Of a stretch of DNA of 64,000 nucleotides, positions 27,373-36,341 are shown in pieces. Numbering within the stretch: the stretch's first letter is position 1; the number at the start of each line of letters is the position of its first letter. A program made the translations under genes and the position numbers. Origin of the DNA: Fibrobacterota bacterium. GTDB taxonomy: Bacteria > Fibrobacterota > Fibrobacteria > UBA5070. The notes beneath the pieces were generated by a model, which saw nothing but the letters and a program-made list of their open reading frames with translations, did no database searches and had not been told where the DNA came from. The stretch covers positions 372,001 to 436,000 of the forward strand of contig JADKBN010000002.1 of the NCBI GenBank assembly GCA_016715065.1, read 5' to 3'.

Positions 27373-28682
27373 GGCCTAGACCTTTTTTCCACCTTGCGGT
27401 CGCTTTGGCGCTGACGGGATGTCTGCTGGTGCCCCGTTTCCAGGATTCGGAAGAAACCGAGGACCGGCGCCTCGCACGCTTGAGCGCGGAGATACAGGAA
27501 GATCTGGAGCAATTTCGAGGGATGCGGTTTGGTTCGCCGCCTAAGGTGGAGCGCATCGTGGCGCACAAACGGTGCGACGAACTCGATGCCGCCGCCAAGA
27601 CGGGCTGGGTAGCCTCGAACATCCTGGATCCATCCGCGACCGCCGACCGCATGTGGAGGGCGGCGGGATTGCTCAAGGTTACCGACAGCGCGACGGTGCA
27701 GCGCAAGCGATTGGACTGTTTCGCCTCCCGCTCGATCTACCAGGTCAATTCCAAGCGGATCTTGGTGCTCATGGACTCCCAGCACCAGGACGAACGGCGC
27801 GTGCTCACCCACGAGATGGTCCATGCCATGCAGGACCAACGGACGGACTTGCGCGCGTTGTTGCGCTCCTCCCGCGAGAGCGATGCGCTGATCGGTGTCC
27901 TTGCTGCCATCGAGGGGGAGGCAGAGTTTGTCTCCGCACGCCTCGCCGATCCCCAAAAGGCCAAGGAAAGCTGCGGCGGGAGCATGTCGGGAGCGATGTG
28001 GCAGTTGGACAAAGCGCTCCAGAAAATTCCCCACCTCGCCGAATCTCCCGCCACCGTTTCGATTCCCACCTACGTGCCCTACGTGTTCGGGGAGCGGCTC
28101 GCCTGTCGGATGTTCGAACGCTATGGCATGGCGGGGCTGGATTCACTGCTGATCCGTCCGCCGGCGGGTTCCTGGCAGTTGTGGCATCTGGACGACTACT
28201 TCGAAAACCGGCCGCCAATCGATTGGGACACGGCCTGGTCACAGCTGCCAAAGCTGCCCCAGGGATGGTTGCCGCTGGGGCAGGCGCGTGCCGGCGAAGC
28301 CAGGCTCGCCGGACTCCCCCTATCGTGGGACCGCAAACTCGCGCGAAAAATCCTGCAGGGTCGGGGTCTGGCTTGGAGAGGGGATCGGCTCTGGGTGGCA
28401 GGTCTGGATTCCGGCCGCACAGCCTTGTTGTGGCGACTGGCTTTCACCGATCCAGCCAAGGCCTTGTCCTTCGGGAAAACCTGGTGGACCCTCCGCGAGA
28501 CCCGGATGGGTCGCAAGCTCCCTGCCTGGAAAAAATCCGCCAAGTCGATGTTCTGGCGCGATTCGTTGCGGGTGGCCTACACCGTGCGCGTGGAGGGCTC
28601 CGAGGTAGGCATCGCGGAGGGTTTTGATTCCCTCACGACGGTGCGGATGCTGGCACGGACCATGGCGAGGGCGCGCAGGTGA
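27369..28682 (+). CDS. Lipoprotein with zinc-metallopeptidase motif
   Basis: The start GTG overlaps the stop of the fusion gene (GTGA), so the two are co-translated. The 437-residue product has a lipobox LTGC (Cys18) and the zinc motif HEMVHAMQDQ (His148, Glu149, His152), with a possible third ligand in EGEAEF (residues 182-187), the arrangement of gluzincins. The C-terminal half lacks known motifs. It would act outside the cytoplasmic membrane, whereas its partner has no export signal, so the functional link is unclear. Confidence 0.75.
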   Translation: MRPRPFFHLAVALALTGCLLVPRFQDSEETEDRRLARLSAEIQEDLEQFRGMRFGSPPKVERIVAHKRCDELDAAAKTGWVASNILDPSATADRMWRAAGLLKVTDSATVQRKRLDCFASRSIYQVNSKRILVLMDSQHQDERRVLTHEMVHAMQDQRTDLRALLRSSRESDALIGVLAAIEGEAEFVSARLADPQKAKESCGGSMSGAMWQLDKALQKIPHLAESPATVSIPTYVPYVFGERLACRMFERYGMAGLDSLLIRPPAGSWQLWHLDDYFENRPPIDWDTAWSQLPKLPQGWLPLGQARAGEARLAGLPLSWDRKLARKILQGRGLAWRGDRLWVAGLDSGRTALLWRLAFTDPAKALSFGKTWWTLRETRMGRKLPAWKKSAKSMFWRDSLRVAYTVRVEGSEVGIAEGFDSLTTVRMLARTMARARR

Positions 28683-28727
28683 CCGTCGGGGCCGTTCACC
28701 AACGGATCCCGACAGCAATCGATTCCG

Positions 28728-29924
28728 CTACCAATTGAACCAGTTGAATCGATTGATCGCCTCGGGATCCCAAGTCTGTTCAAGGATTCCAGAGCCGCCA
28801 TCGCCAAGGGTCACGCCTTGTCGCGTGATCAACTTGTCCCCGGACCTTTGGAACCACATGGTATCGAATCCCATCGAAGGACCTACTTCGTAGATGTCGT
28901 CGCCAGTCCAGCTTGAAGCGGAGCTCTCGACCACGGTCGCAACGGAATCCTTTCCGACCAGGAACCACGTGCCTGAATCCTGGCTCTCGTTGTACCACAG
29001 TCCGCCGGACCATTTGCGCTTGGAATGCGAGAATTGGCCGTTGGGACGGAAGACCATCTCGTAATGCTCGGTGATGAGATCTGGATGCCGCTCGGTGCTC
29101 CAGGTGCCCACGATTTTTGAATTTGGGTCAATCCCGGGAATGGGGCCCGTGATGCGGTACTGTGCCGTTCTTACAGGACTTCTGATGAGATTGCGGCCCG
29201 CGCCGTCGGGAAGATCCCCGAGCGTTGCCACTGCTTGGGAGTTTAGCGTCCGCGATATCGGGACCCAAAGGACAGAACCCCATCCGGTATTGGTGGTTAG
29301 GGAGTCGCTCGCGTCAATCAGCCCTCTTTTCCACCGGATGTTGTGGGCGCCGAGGTAATAACTCGTGTCGATGGTGGGGGTGAGTAGGGTGACCAGAATA
29401 GGGCCAGGGTAGCTGCCGGATTCCGGCTCGAAGAATGGGGCGACCACATGATCGATCGGAAAGGACTTGCACCGACCGCCCCTGAAAGATCCGACTCTCC
29501 TTTTCCCCCAGGAAAACTCCAGGCTACCGGAGGATGGTCGTGAAACGGCCACGATCTCATGGGTTGGGATGAAGGATCGGTCTCTTGTCCAGTGGATTCC
29601 ATCGGAGCTTGTTTCTCGCCGATTGCGCTGGATGGTCAGGGTGTCGCCGACCTCTCGATTCCTGGAGGTCCACTCGCCGATGAAGACCTCGTAGGATTTC
29701 GAGGCAGTGGACCCTGTGATGTTTTCCTGGATGAAATGTCCGCCATCGAGAAAACGCAATTGCTTGTCCCCTGAGGCGTCGCTGGACCACCAATCGCCAT
29801 AGGTGCTGTACAGTTTTTTTGCGCCGTCAGGTTCTTCCGTCCTGTATGTGTTGTCATCGCAACCGACAACGAGGAGCGAAAAGGCCAGAAAAGCGGGAAA
29901 GCAACATCGAGGGAAGGGATGCAT
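28728..29924 (-). CDS. Lipoprotein with chitobiase C-terminal-like (Fn3-associated) segment
   Basis: The 398-residue product has a lipobox VVGC (Cys22). The segment FEPESGSYPGPILVTLLTPT with ...YYLG is the pattern of the chitobiase/beta-hexosaminidase C-terminal (Fn3-associated) domain. The flanking halves (GEWTSRNREVGDTLTI and GTWSTERHPDLITEHYEM) look like lipocalin-like or CHU-type repeats of beta strands. No enzymatic motif is seen. It converges with the metallopeptidase lipoprotein gene; the 45-base gap contains a weak inverted repeat. Confidence 0.65.
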   Translation of the reverse strand: MHPFPRCCFPAFLAFSLLVVGCDDNTYRTEEPDGAKKLYSTYGDWWSSDASGDKQLRFLDGGHFIQENITGSTASKSYEVFIGEWTSRNREVGDTLTIQRNRRETSSDGIHWTRDRSFIPTHEIVAVSRPSSGSLEFSWGKRRVGSFRGGRCKSFPIDHVVAPFFEPESGSYPGPILVTLLTPTIDTSYYLGAHNIRWKRGLIDASDSLTTNTGWGSVLWVPISRTLNSQAVATLGDLPDGAGRNLIRSPVRTAQYRITGPIPGIDPNSKIVGTWSTERHPDLITEHYEMVFRPNGQFSHSKRKWSGGLWYNESQDSGTWFLVGKDSVATVVESSASSWTGDDIYEVGPSMGFDTMWFQRSGDKLITRQGVTLGDGGSGILEQTWDPEAINRFNWFNW

Positions 29925-30012
29925 AGTTGCATCAATTTAGATAAAGGAGTCGCCTTAGGGATCAGGTGCAGGCAGGGCTAGGGCATGACCGATCCTTACA
30001 GCAAGTCCGATC

Positions 30013-30984
30013 CTACAATGCCGTGGTCCACGCCACGGTGTTCCAGGGGCTTTCCGCGTTGGTTGCATCCAGAAGCGAGCGGATGGATTCCAGGCATTCG
30101 TCGGCCATTTCTTCGTCGCCGTTCCAAAAACGCAGGCCCAGCAGGTAGTTGTCGGCCAAGGCGTGCCAAGATCCGAACGCGGCCTGGACTCGTGGAGCGA
30201 TGGCGCGGATCCTTCGCCAGGATTCCGCTGGGGTGAGCAGGCCCGCTCCGGCGGCCCAGCGCAGGAGCGCGACGGCTCGGCCCAGGTCCCAAGCCAGCAG
30301 GTGCGGCACGGTGTCCATGGCCGTGGAGATCAGCTCCAATTGCCGTCGCAGATCCGCGCAAGCTTCGGAGTCCAGTTCATCTCCGGAGGCGGCGGCAACG
30401 GCCTCGAACGCCGCGTCGCGATCTCCGCCCACGGATTCCAGCGCATTGTGGAGGCTTTCGAACCGCTCGCCATGGCCTTCGGTTTCCAGCCACTGCACGG
30501 TGTCCTTCAAATCCTTGATGGAGGAAACTCCCCAGGAGCCTGACAAAACCTGTTCGCATTCCACGCGAAGCCAGGGCTTGCGAGGGGTGTCGCCTTCCAG
30601 CCATACATGCGAGGATCCATTCAGTTCGAACAGGATCGCGGAAAGGGACAAGGCGAAGCGGTCCGATGGGGAAAGTTCGGGCGCTACGTCGGAAGACCAT
30701 TCATCTTCCTCCTCTGCATCAGAATCCGTCGCCGTCGAGCCGAGCATGGCCGCCATCGCGGCTTGCTGCTGTGCGAGTTGATCCTGGAGGGCCGGGTTCT
30801 GTAGCATGGCGTTGCGCATGGCCATGCCCTGGGCCATCATCGCTTGGGCCTGGTGGGTCGCATCCGGCATGCCGGCGGCCTTGAGCGCGGCGGCTACAGC
30901 CTGTTGCTGGAGGGCCATCATCTCGGATGCCTGGGCCATCTGTTGCTTCATCATTTCTTCGGCGAGCTTTTGATAATCGGACAT
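30013..30984 (-). CDS. DUF1266 protein with Met/Gln-rich N-terminal helix
   Basis: Residues about 1-85 are unusually rich in Met, Gln and Ala and predict a long helix or coiled coil. Residues about 125-323 match the DUF1266 pattern: SGSWGVSSIKDLKDTVQWL, then WDLGRAVALLRWAAGAGLL and the ending SWHALADNYLLGLRFW. DUF1266 proteins are soluble and of unknown role. A clear acidic linker (SDAEEEDEW) joins the parts. The 169 bases upstream hold no gene. Confidence 0.78.
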   Translation of the reverse strand: MSDYQKLAEEMMKQQMAQASEMMALQQQAVAAALKAAGMPDATHQAQAMMAQGMAMRNAMLQNPALQDQLAQQQAAMAAMLGSTATDSDAEEEDEWSSDVAPELSPSDRFALSLSAILFELNGSSHVWLEGDTPRKPWLRVECEQVLSGSWGVSSIKDLKDTVQWLETEGHGERFESLHNALESVGGDRDAAFEAVAAASGDELDSEACADLRRQLELISTAMDTVPHLLAWDLGRAVALLRWAAGAGLLTPAESWRRIRAIAPRVQAAFGSWHALADNYLLGLRFWNGDEEMADECLESIRSLLDATNAESPWNTVAWTTAL

Positions 30985-31153
30985 GGGCCGTTCCTTTGCG
31001 GGGGAAGTGGGAAGGTCGGCGGAGGGCGCCGGCGACCGGTTGGAGAAAAATAGGCAATTGTGGAATCAGGATGCGATGTTGTTGTCCGAGACCGCGAGTC
31101 ACGGACCAATACTCTATCTCGCAGCAAGCGCCGGGGAGCGTGACCCGGAAAGG

Positions 31154-31624
31154 TCAGTAGAATTTAATGGGGCCGATGGGGTCACCGAGGTCCCAGAACT
31201 TGCCGTTGCGCCACCAGAGCGGAAGGAAGAATGCGACCGAGTAAAGAACGTCGTCGCCGAACCAGAGAGCTCGAACATCGGTGCCGATATAGATCGCCGA
31301 GGAGAATCCCCCGATGGTCAATCCGAGGCCCTTGTGGGAAAACACCGGCCCGGCACTCATCCCCAGGGTCACAAGGATCGCCTTGCCGGTCAACTCCAGT
31401 TGTGGCCCTCCAAACATCTGGTTGACCGCGATTCCATAGCCGAAGGGGTAGTTTTGATAGTACGAGTAGGAGAGGCCCCAGGTTCCACTTTCCCCTTTCT
31501 CGGTCGATGCCCAGCCCCACTTCGGACTGAGCACGACGTATCCGGATTCGTCCCTCTCGCTTGCCCAAGCGGAGGGTGTCAGGGACGCAACAAGGAGGAT
31601 TAGGAGGGATAGGGGGCGGTGCAT
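31154..31624 (-). CDS. Small exported protein, WWRNGKFWD family copy 1
   Basis: From ATG 31624 the product has 156 residues and a signal peptide (MHRPLSLLILLVASL, cleaved near AWAS); a longer frame from 31693 would hide the signal. The mature part has conserved blocks YVVLSPKWGW, YGIAVNQMFGGP, TGKAILVTLGMSAGP and LWWRNGKFWD. Two paralogs occur at 44303 and 45001. The alternating hydrophobic strands suggest a small outer-membrane or periplasmic beta protein. I do not recognise a named family. Confidence 0.7.
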   Translation of the reverse strand: MHRPLSLLILLVASLTPSAWASERDESGYVVLSPKWGWASTEKGESGTWGLSYSYYQNYPFGYGIAVNQMFGGPQLELTGKAILVTLGMSAGPVFSHKGLGLTIGGFSSAIYIGTDVRALWFGDDVLYSVAFFLPLWWRNGKFWDLGDPIGPIKFY

Positions 31625-31795
31625 GAGAGGCTCCGAGGAGAAGGGGGGCGCAATGGCAGGGGGAACGAAGCAACCTGACTTCCGACCAGCCATCTACATT
31701 TGTGGTTTGCCGCAAGGTTCGTCGTGAAGAATGACGATCCAGTTCATCCGCAAGCGATTACGCTGCTCAACGATTTTCCGAAGTGACCCCCATTC

Positions 31796-33997
31796 ATGAT
31801 TCATCAACGCGTCTGGATGCTTTTTTCGTTCCTGTTTTTGCTTGGCGCAAACGGACAAGCCGGCTTGGACGCGTTGCCCTCGGCCTACCACTTCAAGGAA
31901 CACCAATTCCCGGTGGTGGACGACAGCGGCCATTGTGGTCGTGCGGCAAACGGATCGGCCAAGCTGGGCAAAGTTCGCTTCGCCCAGACCCACCTGATGG
32001 AGCCATCGTGGCCGTTCTTCTACCTGTCTGGGGGACGGCCGGCGTTGATCACGGTCAATCTGGAAGGCACGGGAAACGCCCCTGATGTCCGGTTGACCGT
32101 GAAGGTCAAAGGGGTTCAGGTGGGCTCGGCATGCTTGGCCGGTCCAACGGTGATTCCGCCTGCCGCAGCTGACACCGCACCGTCTCTGTCGAGCCTGTAC
32201 ACCATGACCCTTCCCAAGGAATGGGTCATGCCGGGGATGTCGGTGGTGGTGGAGTCCGGTTCCGACAAACGTGAGTTCACCCCCGAACAGCTCGACGTAA
32301 AATCGCCCACCGAGGTGAATCTGCTGATCGCCCAGATGGAATTGTTGGATCTGGACGACAGCGTGCTCGCGAAAACCGACAAGGAACCCTTGGATCTGTT
32401 GGCCAACCTGGCGGGAGCGCTGTCCGCCTCGGCGACGCGCATTGGACATTTTCCGGTCACCGTGAAATTCGACAAGATGTTGTTTAGGGGCCCCGAGGGG
32501 AGGCCTCTGTTGGGATGCCGCGAGGATGTGGTCGATCGAACGGACTGCGAGGATGTCTTCTCCAACGTGGATATCGGCGATGTGAATCTTTCCGTCCTGC
32601 AATTCGCCGAGATGGTTTCCAAGGCCACAGGACACTACTACGAAGAAGGCTACATCTACGCCAACACGGCCCTCTGGCTTGGCGGAAAGGCAATGGAGGG
32701 GCGCCGCGTCGCGGAGGGAAGCGGGTTTTCCGGAGTCCTTCTGCACGAGGTCGGACATTCCCTGGGGTTGCCGCATTGGCACGAGGTCTACGCGGTGCCC
32801 CCCGAGAACCAATTCCGATTCACCTATCCATACGGTGGCCCGGATGGAAACGGCGGTGGCCGGGGAAACACCTGGAACTGGGAGGCGAACTCGAATGAAT
32901 TCGTCTCGCCACGGTGCCAGCTCGCCGAAGCAGGAAAGATCGGTTGGGAACGCAAGGACAGAATGTCCTACCTAGGGCTCGCATGCAACGAGGCGCGCAA
33001 GGGGCTTCCGGGGCCGTGGGAGGGACTCTCCGACTTTTCCGCTTATTCCATCCTTCAATTCTTGAACGGCAGGGATTCCGCCAAAAGCGGACAGATTCTG
33101 GATCGCGATACGCTGCGCGATTTCCATGTGCCGTCGTTTTTCGGGCATCCCACCTTGATCGTCGGGCCATCGGGAAGACCTGCGCTGGTTCGATCGGAAA
33201 CCCAGCCCGTGATCCCCGACAACTGGGAATACGAGGGCAAGGTGCAGCCGCCATTCTTGATGCCTGCGAGGGAGGAGAGCCCTCAATACCTGGTCTACGG
33301 CCGCTACCACCCGACGGTTGCGAAGGCGAACGTCATTTACAAGCCCATCCCGTTCATCGGCAACGGCGTGGATCTGATCGATCCGACGGACCCCAGGATA
33401 TTCGCCGAACTGAAGACGGCCTGGCGAGGGGTCTACGGGACGCATTTCCTTTCGGAGCACGACATCACGCTGCGGTTCACCTATGCGGACGGATCCCGCA
33501 AAAGCGCGATCTACCCGCATCAGCGGGTGTCCAGCGAGGAACTGATGGATACCTCCAGGTCATGGGAGGACAATCTGCTGACCTTCGCGCTGCTGGTCCC
33601 GGCGGCCAAATCGTTGAGGAAGGTCGAGGTGCTGCGGCGTCCGTTCCATTCCTGCGACTGCAACTCGACCGTTCCCGGAGACCTCGCCGTCGCCGGATCC
33701 ACCATTTCCGCCGACAATTTCCTGGACAGTGCCGACCTCCTCCTGGAGCGGAACTTCACGGATGTCGATCCTCCGACAGAAATTGATTCCAAGCCGACCG
33801 GAATCGCGCAATGGGAGATCCTTGGTGGGCTGGTGACCGTGCGCAGGCTGGATGGACGGGTGGAGCGGGAGTTCGCGCTGGAGCCCGGCACATCCCTCGA
33901 ACGCCGCGTGCGGGAGATCTGGAAGCGCCCGGGCGTATGGATCGTGCAGATGAAGACAAAATCCGGATCGTTCTCGCGGACCATCGCGATCCAGTAG
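31796..33997 (+). CDS. Secreted M66-like metallopeptidase, copy 1, with C-terminal sorting-like tail
   Basis: The 733-residue product has a signal peptide ending near ANGQA. The zinc site HEVGHSLGLPH (His317, Glu318, His321, His327) and the following YPYGGPDGNGGG and TWNWE segments resemble the StcE/dictomallein M66 family, which cleaves mucin-type glycoproteins. The last 30 residues (ending VWIVQMKTKSGSFSRTIAIQ) look like a type A C-terminal sorting domain of the type IX secretion system. It is a tandem paralog of the next gene. The substrate is not known. Confidence 0.8.
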   Translation: MIHQRVWMLFSFLFLLGANGQAGLDALPSAYHFKEHQFPVVDDSGHCGRAANGSAKLGKVRFAQTHLMEPSWPFFYLSGGRPALITVNLEGTGNAPDVRLTVKVKGVQVGSACLAGPTVIPPAAADTAPSLSSLYTMTLPKEWVMPGMSVVVESGSDKREFTPEQLDVKSPTEVNLLIAQMELLDLDDSVLAKTDKEPLDLLANLAGALSASATRIGHFPVTVKFDKMLFRGPEGRPLLGCREDVVDRTDCEDVFSNVDIGDVNLSVLQFAEMVSKATGHYYEEGYIYANTALWLGGKAMEGRRVAEGSGFSGVLLHEVGHSLGLPHWHEVYAVPPENQFRFTYPYGGPDGNGGGRGNTWNWEANSNEFVSPRCQLAEAGKIGWERKDRMSYLGLACNEARKGLPGPWEGLSDFSAYSILQFLNGRDSAKSGQILDRDTLRDFHVPSFFGHPTLIVGPSGRPALVRSETQPVIPDNWEYEGKVQPPFLMPAREESPQYLVYGRYHPTVAKANVIYKPIPFIGNGVDLIDPTDPRIFAELKTAWRGVYGTHFLSEHDITLRFTYADGSRKSAIYPHQRVSSEELMDTSRSWEDNLLTFALLVPAAKSLRKVEVLRRPFHSCDCNSTVPGDLAVAGSTISADNFLDSADLLLERNFTDVDPPTEIDSKPTGIAQWEILGGLVTVRRLDGRVEREFALEPGTSLERRVREIWKRPGVWIVQMKTKSGSFSRTIAIQ

Positions 33998-34048
33998 GGA
34001 TCGGGCATTGCCCAATCCCCACCACCCGATCCCTACTGGATCGCGATG
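33982..34048. repeat. Perfect 24-bp-arm inverted repeat at the 3' end of peptidase copy 1
   Basis: Arms 33982-34005 and 34025-34048 are exact reverse complements around a 19-base loop. The left arm contains the last codons and the stop of the peptidase gene, so the right arm mirrors coding sequence. There is no T-tract. A related but weaker structure follows copy 2. Confidence 0.85.
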
Positions 34049-34105
34049 CTTGTTTTCACTCATGGACCATCGAGCTCAAACAGACCTTTCAGGGAGCGAA
34101 CCTGC

Positions 34106-36307
34106 ATGAATCTCCTCCATATCACGACCTCCCTCGCGGTGCTTCTGCTGCTGGGCGCGAAGGCGCAGGCCAATCTGGATGCCTTGCCCTCGGCCTACCA
34201 CTTCAAGGAACATCAATTCCCGGCGGGGGACGACAGCGGCCATTGTGGCCGTGCGGCAAACGGATTGGCCAAGCTGGGGAAGGTTCGCTTCGCCCAGACC
34301 CACCTGATGGAACCATCGTGGCCGTTCTTCTATCTGGCGGGTGGTCGGCCCGCGTTGATCGCGGTCAATCTGGAAGGAACGGGAAGCGCTCCTGATGTCC
34401 GGTTGACCGTGAAGGTCAAAGGGGTTCAGGTGGGGTCCGCGTGTTTGGCCGGGCCAAGCGCGATTCCGCCTGCAGCCGCCGACACCGCGCCGTCTCTGGC
34501 CAGCCTGTACACCATGACCCTTCCCAAGGAGTGGGTCATGCCGGGGATGACGGTGGTGGTGGAGTCAGGTTCTGACAAGAAGGAATTCACCGCCGAACAG
34601 CTCGACGTGAAATCGCCCACCGAGGTGAATCTGCTGATGGCGAAAATGGAATTGTTGGATTTGGACGACACCGTGTTCGCCCGGCTGTTTCCCGAGCCCA
34701 AGGAGCTTCTGGCCGATCTGGCGGGGGCGTTGCCGGTCTCGGTGACGCGCTTGGGACATTTTCCGGCAACGGTGAAATTCGATAGAATGCTTTTTCGTGG
34801 CCGTGATGGACAGCCATTGCTGGGTTGCCGCAACGATGCAACGGACCGAACCGATTGTGGCGATGTCTCCAGTGTTGGGGAAACAGATCTGAAAATCGCG
34901 CTGTTGGAGTTCACGGCAGCCATCTCGAAAGCGCTCGGGATCTATTACGAACTCGGATACCTCTATGGAGTGTCGTATCTCGAAAATAGTGGAGGGATCG
35001 CCATGCCTTCGGCCCGTACGGCACAAGGGACTGGGTACGCCAACACCTTTTTGCATGAAATCGGTCACGATTTGTCGTTGAATCATTGGCATGAATTGTT
35101 TGGAGTGCGCCCGGTCAGTCTCTTCAGCTATGAATATCCCTATGGGGGACCAGAGGGCAATGGCGGGGGGCGTGGAGCCACCTGGAATTGGGAGCCCACT
35201 GCGAGGGCTTTCGTTTCGCCGCGGTGCAAGCTTTCCAATTACCGGAAAATCGGGGAGGAACGCATGGATGTGATGTCTTACCTGGGGAACGCATGCGAAG
35301 AAGAGCGACTAGGTCAAGCCGGACCGTGGGTTGGATTTTCGGACTTTTCGGCGTATTCCATCCATTGGTATCTGAACGGTCGCGATTCTGCCGTTCACGG
35401 AACGATCCTGGATCGAGACACGTTGCGTCCGTATCAGGTGCGCGCCAGCCCCGGAATCCCTTCGCTTGCTACGGGTGTTGGGGGGGGACGGATGTTCCTG
35501 CGCCAAGAAACGCAACCCATGGTTGAGGAAGATCTCTTTGATGACAGAAAGACCCCATTTCCATTCTTGATGCCATCCAAAGAAGAAGCTCCTCTCTATC
35601 TGGTGTATGGCCGTTATCATCCGCAGGTGACAAAGGCCAATGTGATCTACAAGCCGGTCCCGTTTATCGGAAATCGAGTTGATCTCATCGACCCCACGGA
35701 CCCTAAAGTATTCGAAGAGCTCAAGAAGCCACGGAACGGGGCGTATGGGACATTCTTCTATGCGGAGCACAGTCTCTTGATGCGCATCAGCTATGCCGAT
35801 GGCTCCACAAGAGTGGCTATCTATCCGCATGGAGTGATCCCGATCGACTTTTTACGCGATACGACCCGGCCTTGGAATGAGACGCTCCACACCTTCGCGC
35901 TCGTGGTTCCTGCCGACAAGAAGCTTACCAAGGTCGAGCTTCTTTCGCGGCCGTTCCTTGCTTGCGATTGCAGCGACAACCATCCTGGCGATGTAGCCAA
36001 GGCGGGATCGACGATCACCGCCGCGAACTTCCTGGACAGCGCCACGGTTCTGTATCAGCAGAGCTTCACGGATGTCGATCCTCCTTCGGAGCGTGTGGCG
36101 AAACCGCCTCGGATCCAGGACCTGGAGCGCCTGGGCGGTGATGCGACCTTGCATGGGCTGGACGGACGCGCGCTGCTCGACCTCGCGCTGGAACCAGGTG
36201 CATCCCTCGAACGCCGCGTGCGGGAGGTGTGGAAGCGTCAGGGCGTTTGGATCGTGCAGCTGAAGACAAAATCTGGATCATTTTCGCGGACAGTCGTGAT
36301 CCAGTAG
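34106..36307 (+). CDS. Secreted M66-like metallopeptidase, copy 2, with C-terminal sorting-like tail
   Basis: The start ATG 34106 is preceded by AGGGA and begins a signal peptide (MNLLHITTSLAVLLLLG to AQA); the open frame upstream to 34046 lies across the inverted repeat. The 733-residue product has the same length as copy 1 and its zinc site HEIGHDLSLNH is at the same residue (317). The N-terminal 200 residues are almost identical to copy 1; the middle around 280-300 has diverged. The tail ends VWIVQLKTKSGSFSRTVVIQ. This is a recent tandem duplication with partial divergence near the active site. Confidence 0.8.
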   Translation: MNLLHITTSLAVLLLLGAKAQANLDALPSAYHFKEHQFPAGDDSGHCGRAANGLAKLGKVRFAQTHLMEPSWPFFYLAGGRPALIAVNLEGTGSAPDVRLTVKVKGVQVGSACLAGPSAIPPAAADTAPSLASLYTMTLPKEWVMPGMTVVVESGSDKKEFTAEQLDVKSPTEVNLLMAKMELLDLDDTVFARLFPEPKELLADLAGALPVSVTRLGHFPATVKFDRMLFRGRDGQPLLGCRNDATDRTDCGDVSSVGETDLKIALLEFTAAISKALGIYYELGYLYGVSYLENSGGIAMPSARTAQGTGYANTFLHEIGHDLSLNHWHELFGVRPVSLFSYEYPYGGPEGNGGGRGATWNWEPTARAFVSPRCKLSNYRKIGEERMDVMSYLGNACEEERLGQAGPWVGFSDFSAYSIHWYLNGRDSAVHGTILDRDTLRPYQVRASPGIPSLATGVGGGRMFLRQETQPMVEEDLFDDRKTPFPFLMPSKEEAPLYLVYGRYHPQVTKANVIYKPVPFIGNRVDLIDPTDPKVFEELKKPRNGAYGTFFYAEHSLLMRISYADGSTRVAIYPHGVIPIDFLRDTTRPWNETLHTFALVVPADKKLTKVELLSRPFLACDCSDNHPGDVAKAGSTITAANFLDSATVLYQQSFTDVDPPSERVAKPPRIQDLERLGGDATLHGLDGRALLDLALEPGASLERRVREVWKRQGVWIVQLKTKSGSFSRTVVIQ

Positions 36308-36341
36308 GGATCGGGCATTGCCCCGATCCCCGTGGATCACG
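36295..36341. repeat. Hairpin at the 3' end of peptidase copy 2
   Basis: CGTGATCCA (36295-36303) pairs with TGGATCACG (36333-36341), and inside them GATCGGG pairs with CCCGATC. The left part is nearly identical to the 3' end of copy 1. It overlaps the last codons of both converging genes and could end both transcripts. Confidence 0.65.
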
